DNA of 64,000 nt from Streptomyces sp. WMMC940 (GTDB lineage Bacteria; Actinomycetota; Actinomycetes; Streptomycetales; Streptomycetaceae). The DNA is taken from NCBI RefSeq assembly GCF_027460265.1, contig NZ_JAPZBC010000001.1, forward strand, positions 6,994,001 through 7,058,000. The letters are read 5' to 3'. The notes under the pieces are model-generated. The model did no database searches, was not told where the DNA came from, and saw only the letters and a program-made list of their open reading frames with translations. A program made the position numbers and the translations under genes. Shown in pieces: positions 1 to 7,530 of this stretch. How positions within the stretch are numbered: position 1 is the first letter of the stretch; every line of letters begins with the position of its first letter.

Positions 1-470
1 CTCCCGGGCTCGGACCTCACCTGTGGCCGCATGGTGCCGTGGCTCCCGAGTCTCGCACAGGAGGCCCCGGGTCTCTGGCTCACCTCCGATGATGTCTCGG
101 ACGTACGGACCGCACGAGGACGTTCCCAGGCGCGACGGCGTCACGGGACCGGCCGCGGCGGGCGGGCCGCAGGCGTCGGCCGTCAACCGGCCGAAGCGCG
201 ACCGGCCCGCCCGGCGGCGAGCGCCGAGACGCGCCTCACCCGCCCGCGCGGACGCCGACGGCGGCGGGGAGAGCCGTCCCGCGCACGTTTCCCCCGGCGC
301 TTCGCGCGTGGGTGAGCGTCACGAGACGCGGCTGCCGGGACCACCACGGCCGAGAGGCTGCACGGGTGCCCCCATCAGGGGGACGATGGGGCTGCGGCCG
401 GGTGGCCCCGGCCGGGCCCGCGCCGCACGCCGGTGTGCACGTCGCGGCGCGGGCAGTGAGGAGGACTGGT
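1..470. other. Left-edge gap, no gene recognised
   Basis: Several overlapping open frames cross this stretch but none has family-like sequence or a convincing ribosome binding site. The last 15 bases hold the GAGGAGGA-type binding site of the following phosphatase gene. I see nothing else that can be named. Confidence 0.4.
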
Positions 471-2048
471 ATGTGCGCGGCCAGGTCCTGGACCGATCCC
501 ACGGCGGGGGAGCTCGCTCCGACCGCCTCCGGCGGGCTGCTCGACCTGCTGGGTGTGGCGGCCGTGCTGCTCGACGCCGAGGGAAGGATCGATCTCTGGA
601 GCCCCCAGGCGGAGAGCCTGTTCGGCTACAGCGCCGAGGAGGCCCTGGGCCAGTTCGCCGGCCGGCTGCTGGTCCACGAGGAGGACCTGGAATTCGTGCT
701 GGGCCTCTTCGCACAGGTCATGGAGGGCGGGGACAGCTGGGCCGGTGTCTTCCCCGTACGGCACAAGGACGGCGGCACCCGGCTGGTGGAGTTCCGCAAT
801 ATGCGGCTCATGGACGACCAGGGCGACTACTACGCCCTGGGGCTGGCCGCCGACCAGACGACGGTTCGGCGGGTCGAACGGGACCTGGCCCTCTCCGCCC
901 GCCTGGTGTCGCAGTCGCCGATCGGACTGGGTGTGCTGGACACCGACCTCCGCTACATCTCGGTGAACCCCGCCGAGGAACGCATGAACGGCGTTCCTGC
1001 CGCCGAGCACGTGGGCCGGCACGTCCACGAGGTGCTGCCGTTCCTGGACGCGTCCTTCGCAGCGACGATGCGCCAGGTCCTGGTGACCGGCACCCCGGTC
1101 CTGGACCAGTACACCGTCGGCAGGACCCCGGCGGACCCGGAGAACGAGCACGCCTGGTCGATCTCCTTCCACCGGCTCGAAGCCCCCAACGGAAAGGTCC
1201 TGGGCGTGGTGACGTCGAGCGTGGACGTCACCGAGCGGCACCGCGCCGTACAGGAGCAACGACGCACGGTGCTCGCCCTCCAACGCAGCCTGCTGCCCCT
1301 CGCACCGCCGCCGCGACCGGGCCTGGCGGTCGCGTCCCGCTACCGGCCCGCCCGAGCCGCGGTGGAGATCGGCGGGGACTGGTTCGACGTCATCGCGCTC
1401 GGGGGTGACAAGACCGCCCTCGTCGTCGGTGATGTCATGGGCAGCGGCGTGAGCGCCGCCGCCACCATGGGGCAGCTCCGAACCGCCACCCGCACCCTCG
1501 CCTGTCTCGACCTCGATCCCGCCGAGGTGCTCCAGCACCTCGACCGCATCACCGAGGACCTCGCGCAGGAGACCATCGCCACCTGCGTCTACGCGGCCTA
1601 CGACCCCCACACCGGCCAGTGCCACATGTCCCAGGCCGGTCATCTGCCCGCCGCCCTCCTCCATGCCGACGGGACACGGGAACTGCTCGATCTGCCCACC
1701 GGCACCCCGCTGGGAGTAGGAAAGGGCGACTTCCACGCCGGCACGGTCGCCCTCGACCCGGGCGACCAGCTCGTCCTGTACACCGACGGTCTGGTCGAAA
1801 GGCGGGACCAGCCCATCGACGCGTGCCTGGACAACCTGCTCGTCCTCCTGGACGACCCAGAACGTTCTCCGGACGACACGTGCGACGCGCTGCTGCGCAC
1901 CCTGCGTCATCCCGGTGACCACGACGACGTGGCGCTGCTCGTGGCCCGGGTCCTGCCCTCCGAGCCCGGCCCGGACGCCGTGCGGCAGCCCGCCTCCGGG
2001 AAGGAGGAACACGGGCCGGGCGCGCGCGGCCGGCCGCGGGAGCGGTGA
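471..2048 (+). CDS. PAS-PAS-PP2C (RsbU/SpoIIE-type) phosphatase
   Basis: A 525-residue cytosolic sensor phosphatase expected to dephosphorylate an anti-sigma-factor antagonist and so switch a stress sigma factor. Two PAS-like sensor domains (about residues 20-130 and 145-260) precede a SpoIIE/PP2C domain (about 275-500). The metal-binding acidic motifs are visible: GGDWFDV near residue 300, GDVMGSG near 320, AGHLPA near 388, YTDG near 436 and DDVALLV near the end. The frame is open further upstream, but the ATG at 471 has a strong purine-rich site (GTGAGGAGGA) about 6 bases before it, whereas the upstream residues are arginine/proline-rich filler. No partner switch gene is adjacent. Three more PP2C genes of this class lie in the window. 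Confidence 0.88.
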   Translation: MCAARSWTDPTAGELAPTASGGLLDLLGVAAVLLDAEGRIDLWSPQAESLFGYSAEEALGQFAGRLLVHEEDLEFVLGLFAQVMEGGDSWAGVFPVRHKDGGTRLVEFRNMRLMDDQGDYYALGLAADQTTVRRVERDLALSARLVSQSPIGLGVLDTDLRYISVNPAEERMNGVPAAEHVGRHVHEVLPFLDASFAATMRQVLVTGTPVLDQYTVGRTPADPENEHAWSISFHRLEAPNGKVLGVVTSSVDVTERHRAVQEQRRTVLALQRSLLPLAPPPRPGLAVASRYRPARAAVEIGGDWFDVIALGGDKTALVVGDVMGSGVSAAATMGQLRTATRTLACLDLDPAEVLQHLDRITEDLAQETIATCVYAAYDPHTGQCHMSQAGHLPAALLHADGTRELLDLPTGTPLGVGKGDFHAGTVALDPGDQLVLYTDGLVERRDQPIDACLDNLLVLLDDPERSPDDTCDALLRTLRHPGDHDDVALLVARVLPSEPGPDAVRQPASGKEEHGPGARGRPRER

Positions 2049-2454
2049 GGCAGGGCTCCAGGCGGTCGCGGTACGGGCCCGCGAGGCCGGCGGCGGGACG
2101 ACGCGCGGGGGCGCGCTGCTCGCAGGGTGCGGCCCGGCCCGGTCCATCCAGTGGGCCGAGGTCGTACACGCGGGACACGGCCTGCCGCACCTCGTCGGCC
2201 GAACCGCTGAGATCGATGGGAATGGTTTCCCACTCCCGCGCGGTGAAGCCCGCCGGCCCCAGGATCTCGTGGAGCCCGTCGCGACTGCGCGTCCGCCTGT
2301 CCCCGAGCGCCGGGACGCGTCGGGAAGGGGGCGCTTCCTCGACGACGGACCGCAACAGGGTGACGAGCGCTCGTACGCCTCGCCGTTCCCAACCTACGAC
2401 GCCGAACTCCCGCAAGGGGCCCGCCCAGCGCGATGCCGAGTCCCCCGGTTCCAC
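2045..2454 (-). pseudogene. Probable remnant of a SAM-dependent methyltransferase C-terminus
   Basis: On the minus strand a frame reads with stretches such as LHEILGPAGFTAREWE, followed by GSADEVRQAVSRVYDLGPL and AGPYRDRLEP. This pattern resembles the C-terminal third of class I methyltransferases, where an AGF motif is followed by a substrate-capping helix. The N-terminal part with the SAM-binding glycine motif is missing and the frame runs on into the phosphatase gene. I read it as a decayed fragment; assignment rests on a loose resemblance only. Confidence 0.3.
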
Positions 2455-2481
2455 CCGCGGGCATTGAACACCCGCGGGGAT

Positions 2482-2530
2482 CCGTACGTTTCAAAGGTAA
2501 CTACATATCAGTTGCAACGAGCAACGGCCC
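2482..2530 (+). promoter_or_regulatory. AT-rich promoter-like stretch with small dyad
   Basis: A locally AT-rich segment with TAACTACATATCAG, followed by a small inverted repeat GTTGC-AACGA-GCAAC, stands out in GC-rich surroundings about 240 bases before the CHRD-like gene. It is a plausible promoter/operator for the two-gene secreted-protein/sortase operon. Inference from composition and symmetry only. Confidence 0.3.
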
Positions 2531-2759
2531 GTGCCCGGTTCCGCCCGGGCCGGTCCGGGGCCACGGCGGCGGCATCGTGCTCGCCCGGAACGCCCAGGTG
2601 TCCGGCGTCGGGCGCCCGTGCGTCGCGGTCGTGACGCCGTCCACGGCAACTGTTCTGTGGAAAGGGGTGAGTCGATGCCCGGGATCCTCCGGGCATCGCC
2701 AGGAATCCGTACGACATGCGGCTTTCCCGTCCGGGGGCCGCGGAACAGGAACGAACGTG

Positions 2760-3572
2760 ATGTCCAAGCGAACGGGCCGGATCGCGGTGCTCGCCGCACT
2801 TCCCGCCGCCCTCCTGACCACCTGCGTCGCGTCCACGGCGTTCGCGGCGGAGAACCCGGCGTTCCAGATCGACCTCGAGCAGCTGAACGACTCCGGTTCC
2901 CGGGGAACGGCCATGCTGAGCCTTCGCGGCAGGGAACTGACGGTGTGGATCAAGTCGGAGGGCATGGTTCCGGGACAGCCCTCGGCGCAGCACCTGCACG
3001 GCTCGACCGACGGGCACGACTTCCACTGCCCGGACGCGAGCGACGACACCGACGGCGACGGGATCCTCAACAACACCGAGGCCACGAAGGACTACGGCGA
3101 CATCAACATCTCCCTCACCACGGAAGGGGGGACGGACGCGGGGAGCGGCCTGGCCGTCGACCGGATGCCCGTCGCCGACAAGGAGGGCAAGATCACCTAC
3201 AAGCGGACCATCACGGTCTCGCAGGACGTGGTCGACAACATCAAGGACCTGCACATCGTGCAGCACGGCATCGACCGCAACGACAACGGCGAGTACGACG
3301 TCGAGGGAGCCGGCAAGAGCGAACTCGACCCCAAGCTCCCCCAGGAGGCGACCGCACCGACCAACTGCGGGGTGGTCAAGGGCGCCGCGGTCGGGTCCAT
3401 TCCGGTCGGCGGTATCGAGACCGGCAGCGGACCCGGTGCCGCCGGGCTCTTCCCGGGTGCCGTGACCGGCGGCGTCGTCGCGGCCACGGCGGCGGCCGGT
3501 GCGCTGGTCGTCGTCCGCCGGAGGACGACGACCCGCTCCGAGGCCACGGCGACGACGGCGGGTGCCGCATGA
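2760..3572 (+). CDS. Secreted CHRD-domain-like protein with C-terminal membrane anchor
   Basis: A 270-residue exported protein. Residues 1-30 form a signal peptide (KRTGR, hydrophobic core, AFAAENP cleavage region). The middle resembles the CHRD fold: alternating strands, a HLHG motif and the phrase LHIVQHGID. A stretch rich in Asp and Asn (DASDDTDGDGILNNTE, near residue 100) looks like a calcium-binding loop. A glycine/alanine-rich helix followed by RRR near the C-terminus is a membrane anchor. No clear LPXTG motif is visible before that anchor. The stop overlaps the start of the sortase gene (ATGA), so the two are translationally coupled. Start chosen for the AACAGGA site 9 bases upstream; a GTG one codon earlier is possible. 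Confidence 0.75.
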   Translation: MSKRTGRIAVLAALPAALLTTCVASTAFAAENPAFQIDLEQLNDSGSRGTAMLSLRGRELTVWIKSEGMVPGQPSAQHLHGSTDGHDFHCPDASDDTDGDGILNNTEATKDYGDINISLTTEGGTDAGSGLAVDRMPVADKEGKITYKRTITVSQDVVDNIKDLHIVQHGIDRNDNGEYDVEGAGKSELDPKLPQEATAPTNCGVVKGAAVGSIPVGGIETGSGPGAAGLFPGAVTGGVVAATAAAGALVVVRRRTTTRSEATATTAGAA

Positions 3573-4228
3573 ACCGCCCCTCGGGCAGCGGGGCGGGACC
3601 CGGCGCCCTGCGTGCGACCGTGTCAGCGATCGCCCTCGCGGCGACACTGCTGCTCACGTCCTGCGGCGGCCAGGACACGGCGGCACCGCCGGCCGGCTCG
3701 GACCGGAGCGCCGCACAGGACCCGGCGGGCGGTCAGGAGTCGGCGGCGGGCGCGGGCAAGGCCGCAGGGGCACTCGCCCGGTCGGCGCCGCGCGTGGTGT
3801 CCATCCCGTCCCTCGGAGTGCAGAGCGAGCTGGAGTCGCTCGGGCAGAACAAGGACGGGACGATGACGACCCCGAAGAACCCCGACCTCGCGGGCTGGTA
3901 CGAACCGGGCCCCACCCCCGGCTCCCAGGGGCCGGCGGTGATCGCCGGACACGTGACCTGGAACGGCAAGGCCGCGGTCTTCGAGAAGCTGAAGACGCTG
4001 AAGGCCGGCGACACGATCAAGGTGACGCGCGAGGACGGGAAGACGGCCGAGTTCGCCGTGGACCGCATCGCCGAGTACCCGAAGAAGGAGTTCCCCACCC
4101 TGGAGGTCTACAAGAACCTCGATCACGCGGGCCTTCGACTGGTCACCTGCGGCGGCCAGTTCGACGCCGACCGCAGCTACTACCCCAACAACGTCGTGGT
4201 GTTCGCCAGCATGGTGGCGGTCGCGTAG
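3569..4228 (+). CDS. Class F sortase, lipoprotein-type
   Basis: A 219-residue cysteine transpeptidase of the class F sortase family that would act on the outer face of the membrane. The N-terminus has a lipoprotein signal with LLLTSC (Cys about 31), followed by a low-complexity linker. The catalytic residues are visible: His128 in AGHVTWNG, Cys194 in LVTCGG and Arg202 in DADRSYY. It overlaps the preceding CHRD-like gene by four bases. Class F sortases often sit beside one dedicated substrate, and the coupling suggests the upstream protein is that substrate, although its sorting motif is not canonical. A GC-rich hairpin follows the gene. Confidence 0.85.
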   Translation: MNRPSGSGAGPGALRATVSAIALAATLLLTSCGGQDTAAPPAGSDRSAAQDPAGGQESAAGAGKAAGALARSAPRVVSIPSLGVQSELESLGQNKDGTMTTPKNPDLAGWYEPGPTPGSQGPAVIAGHVTWNGKAAVFEKLKTLKAGDTIKVTREDGKTAEFAVDRIAEYPKKEFPTLEVYKNLDHAGLRLVTCGGQFDADRSYYPNNVVVFASMVAVA

Positions 4229-4274
4229 GGCGTGTTCCGGGTGGGGCGCCGTCCGCCCGCGGGGGCGGGGGTGG

Positions 4275-4295
4275 CGGCGCCCGGCCCGGGCGCCG
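4275..4295 (+). terminator. GC hairpin after sortase gene
   Basis: A perfect 9-bp stem (CGGCGCCCG / CGGGCGCCG) with a 3-base loop lies 47 bases after the sortase stop. There is no U-tract, as is common for Streptomyces terminators. Confidence 0.5.
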
Positions 4296-4572
4296 CGGGG
4301 ACGTCACCGCGGTCGTGGGCACCGCGTGCGTTGCCGAGGGGCCGCATGGAACGGTCCCGGGGACGCGGCGGTGCCCACGACCGCGCCGGGTTCGACCAGC
4401 GCCCGGGAAAGGACTCGCCGCCGTGCGCGGACCCGCCCCGGTTCAGCCGCAGTCGTACGTCCGAGGCGGCCGTCGCAGCGCGGGTCTCGTGGGCGCGGTG
4501 GCCGGGGGAGCAGAGCATGGACCGACAGTGCTTCCCGGGCTCCCAGGCGTCGGAGGCCGTCGGTATCCTGGA

Positions 4573-4648
4573 GACACCGGCGATCGTAGAGCTCACCGAA
4601 GGCGTCCTGGTCGCCACGTGCGACCTGGACGAGGAGAGCGTCGGCGGA
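4573..4648 (-). pseudogene. Fragment of an ECF sigma factor (SigK/SigL-like) N-terminus
   Basis: The minus strand encodes DALLVQVARGDQDAFGELYD, which is the opening of region 2 of ECF sigma factors of the SigK type. The sequence after the aspartate leaves the family at once and no region 4 is present. The fragment is too short to function. It adds to the evidence that this part of the island has lost genes by deletion. Confidence 0.45.
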
Positions 4649-4731
4649 GGGACCGTGTGCGGCGGAGGGAGCGCAGGGGCGGGCAGCTCGTGGGACGGGT
4701 AACCGGTGCACGCCCGCTGCCGAGGCGTTCG

Positions 4732-4902
4732 TCAAGGCCGGTACACGAGTTCGATCGCCGCCGCCGCGATGACGGCCCACACTCCGATGCCGAGCACCCA
4801 CATGGCATCGAGGAAGGCGCCGGCGGCGATCAGGACGACCGCTGCTCCCGCCAGGGCGAGAGTGGCTCGGCGGATCCCTTGGTCGGGTAGCCAGTCAGGC
4901 AT
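4732..4902 (-). CDS. Small two-helix membrane protein
   Basis: A 56-residue protein starting MPDWLPDQGI with two hydrophobic helices (about residues 13-30 and 34-51) separated by a short DAMW turn, ending ELVYRP. It has no recognised family. The ATG at 4902 follows a GTG in the same frame and lacks a strong ribosome binding site. Codon use and hydrophobic pattern look coding. It may be a holdover from a larger operon on the minus strand. Confidence 0.5.
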   Translation of the reverse strand: MPDWLPDQGIRRATLALAGAAVVLIAAGAFLDAMWVLGIGVWAVIAAAAIELVYRP

Positions 4903-5148
4903 CACACGAGCAGTATGCAGCCCGTTCCGTGATTCCCCGTGGCCCGTCCCGATCGCTGACGCTTCCTTGACGCCGGCGGGCCCCGACCCGCTCGGCCATT
5001 CGGCGGGCCGGGTGACCGCCGCCGAAGGGCTTGAGGCGACGTGGGCGCGCGCGGACCCCGCGGCGCGGTCGTCCGGCGCCGACCGGGTGTGCGAGACGCG
5101 TCCGGGCTCGGCTCCTCGTGGGCTCACGAGCGCGCCGGGTCCTCGGGC

Positions 5149-5292
5149 GTCGTCGGTCCGGTACGTGAGGTGCGTGGAGACCGAGACGACCCCGTCCACG
5201 CTCCTGCACAGGCGTTCGATGAGGGGGAGCGGACTGCGGAACTCGACGGATCCGTCCAGGGCGCCTGTCCCTTCGAGTCCCGTGCCGGCGCA
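5149..5292 (-). pseudogene. BON-domain remnant of a CBS-BON protein
   Basis: The minus strand reads LDGSVEFRSPLPLIERLCRS followed by VDGVVSV and HLTYRTDD. This matches the C-terminal BON domain of the CBS-BON proteins encoded elsewhere in this window, for example the one at 12000-12653 with RLCESVDGVVDV and LAFTWDD. The two CBS domains that should precede it are absent. It is therefore the tail of a deleted fourth copy. Confidence 0.5.
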
Positions 5293-5470
5293 CGTGGTCA
5301 TGTCGAGCTGTCGGAACCGGCACTCCGGCGGGGTGCGGCCCAAGACCGCGTCGGCGCCGCCTCGAGAAGGGGACTGGTCGGCCCAGGACCAGGGCTTTCC
5401 GGCCCGTGCGGCGGCACGACGCGCGTGGCACGTTGGGTTGCAGCAACATTCTGAGGAAGGGGCGGCGGTC

Positions 5471-6376
5471 ATGCGAGCGCACCTCGGCGATCAACTCGTC
5501 ATCGACAGCCCGGCGACCGGCGGTACCAGGCGCGACGGCGAGATCGTCGGACTCCACCATGCGGATGGAACACCCCCCTACGACGTGCGCTGGTCGGACA
5601 CGGACCAGGTGACGCTGGTGTTCCCCGGGCCCGACGCCCATGTCCGTCACCTGGAACACGCGTCCGGGGCGACGCCTTCGAGGCCGGATGCCCCGGGCGC
5701 GACGCCCGCACGGCCCCGGCCCGACCGGGCCCCCAGCCCCGGCGGCATCGGCCGGCGGGTGGCCGCCGAGCGCGAGCGGCAGGGGCTCACCCGGGCCACC
5801 GTGGCCGGCCGCGCCGCCATGGCTCCGCAGTACCTCGCGTACCTGGAAGAACGCCCGGCCGACCCCGGTCTGGGCACGCTGACCCGACTCGCCGGCGCGC
5901 TGGGAACGAGCGTGGAAGCCCTGCGCGGGGGCGGCATCGATCTGCCGCCCGGGCAAGGCCAGGCCCTCCTCCATCCCGAACTGCGGGAACTCGATGCCGA
6001 CGAGTGCCGCGCCCTGCTCTCCACCCATGGCGTGGGCCGCGTCGCCCTGACGGCACCCGTCGGCCCGGCAGTCGTTCCGGTGAACTACGAGGTCATCGAC
6101 GACGAGATCGCCTTCCGCACCGCACCCGGTTCGTTGCCCGCGGCGGCCGTGGATTCCGAGGTCGCCTTCGAGGTCGATCATCTGGACGAGACCGCCGGCC
6201 AGGGCTGGAGTGTTCTCGCCGTCGGCCCGGCGCGACACGTCACGGAACCCGATGCGGTGCGACGGCTGGCGGACGGCGCTCACGCCCACCCGTGGGCGGG
6301 TGGTGAGCGAGAGATGTGGGTGTCGATCCGGCCCCAGCGCCTCACCGGCCGCCGTATCGGTCCGGCCCCTCGGTGA
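5471..6376 (+). CDS. DUF1918 - HTH - flavin-binding (PNPOx-like) fusion protein
   Basis: A 301-residue three-part protein. Residues 1-57 form a DUF1918 domain (GDQLVIDSP, then RDGEIVGL and PPYDVRWSD). A proline-rich linker leads to a Cro/C1-type helix-turn-helix (about 95-155, RRVAAERERQGLTRATVAGR). The C-terminal 140 residues are a split-barrel pyridoxamine-phosphate-oxidase-like domain (VGRVALTAP, VVPVNYEVIDDEIAFRTAPG, GWSVLAVGPA). Such split barrels bind FMN or F420, so the protein could couple redox state to DNA binding. An ATG with AGGAAGG about 10 bases upstream sets the start. A paralogue without DUF1918 lies at 20741-21430. Confidence 0.85.
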   Translation: MRAHLGDQLVIDSPATGGTRRDGEIVGLHHADGTPPYDVRWSDTDQVTLVFPGPDAHVRHLEHASGATPSRPDAPGATPARPRPDRAPSPGGIGRRVAAERERQGLTRATVAGRAAMAPQYLAYLEERPADPGLGTLTRLAGALGTSVEALRGGGIDLPPGQGQALLHPELRELDADECRALLSTHGVGRVALTAPVGPAVVPVNYEVIDDEIAFRTAPGSLPAAAVDSEVAFEVDHLDETAGQGWSVLAVGPARHVTEPDAVRRLADGAHAHPWAGGEREMWVSIRPQRLTGRRIGPAPR

Positions 6377-6603
6377 GCGGACCGGGCGGCTGACCGGGTG
6401 CCGGGACCGCCGGGCGACTCCCGAGGCGGCAGGAGGCGGGAGGGGCCCTCCGGACGCACGGCCCCGCCGGGGCTCCGGGGCCGGAGCCACCGGCCGCGGG
6501 GGGTCCGGGAGCCGATCCCGGGTGTGTCGCGGCGGTGTCCGGGTGGTGCAACGGTATTCACAGGGGGTGCTCGACGAGGCCGGACAGGAAGGCGGTGGGG
6601 GCG

Positions 6604-7473
6604 ATGGAACTCCCGCTGGTCGTGGGCGTGGACGGGTCGGACTCCAGCCTGCGGGCGGTCGACTGGGCCGTCGACGAAGCCGCACGGCACGGGCTCCCCC
6701 TGCGCCTGGTCCACGCCTCCCTGTGGGAGCGCTACGAGGGCAGGCGGCCGTCCTTCAGCACCGATCGTCCGGCCGAAGAGGTCATGGGGGAGCACATCGT
6801 GGCGTCCGCCGCGGAGCGGGCCCGGCTGCGCGCCCCCGAGGTGAAGGTGTCCGGCGAGGTACTGCCCGACGACGCCGTGTCCGCGCTGCTGCGGGAGGGG
6901 CACCTCGCCTCCGCCGTGGTCACGGGATCCCGAGGTCGCAGTGATCTCGGCGGGCTGCTGCTGGGATCGGTCGGACTCACGGTGGCGGCCCGCGCGACGT
7001 GCCCGGTCGTCGTGGTGCGGGGGTCCGAACGGAACCGGCAGGGGGCCTACGGGCGGGTGGTGGTCGGCGTGGGCGAATCGGCCGAGGACATGGGAGCGGT
7101 ACGGTTCGCCCTCCGTGAGGCCGAGGCCCGCGACTGCGTCCTGGAGGCTGTGAGGGCCTGGCGGTGTCCCGCGCACGAGCACGCGAGACATCCTCTCCTC
7201 GCGCACGACGCCGGCCGCACGCACGAGGAGCGGGCTTCGGCGATCCTGGACGAAGCACTGCGCGACCTCGTACGGGGCCGGGTCGAGGTGGACGGCCGGG
7301 CGGTCGAAGGGCCCGCCCACAAGGTCCTGCTGAGCGCTTCGGCCGGCGCCGACCTCCTGGTCGTCGGCGCCCTGAGACCGCACGGCCACTTCGGTCTGCA
7401 ACTCGGCAGGGTGGCCCACGCCCTGCTCCATCACTCCGAGTGCCCGGTCGCCGTCGTCCCCGAGCGCACCTGA
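6604..7473 (+). CDS. Tandem universal stress protein
   Basis: A 289-residue protein with two UspA domains (about 1-140 and 150-289). The first has the ATP-binding signature G-x2-G-x9-G-S in GSRGRSDLGGLLLGSVG. In the second the signature is broken: GALRPHGHFGLQLGRVAH lacks the second glycine and the terminal Ser/Thr, so only the first domain should bind nucleotide. M. tuberculosis Rv2623, a DosR-regulon member, has the same tandem layout. ATG 6604 was chosen because the domain begins two residues later; the AGGAAGG upstream is rather far (about 13 bases). It lies 58 bases before the GH65 gene. Confidence 0.85.
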   Translation: MELPLVVGVDGSDSSLRAVDWAVDEAARHGLPLRLVHASLWERYEGRRPSFSTDRPAEEVMGEHIVASAAERARLRAPEVKVSGEVLPDDAVSALLREGHLASAVVTGSRGRSDLGGLLLGSVGLTVAARATCPVVVVRGSERNRQGAYGRVVVGVGESAEDMGAVRFALREAEARDCVLEAVRAWRCPAHEHARHPLLAHDAGRTHEERASAILDEALRDLVRGRVEVDGRAVEGPAHKVLLSASAGADLLVVGALRPHGHFGLQLGRVAHALLHHSECPVAVVPERT

Positions 7474-7530
7474 CGTCCGCGTCCATCGCGCTCCCGTACA
7501 CCTCGGGAAGGAAGAGGGTGAGGACGGCGT

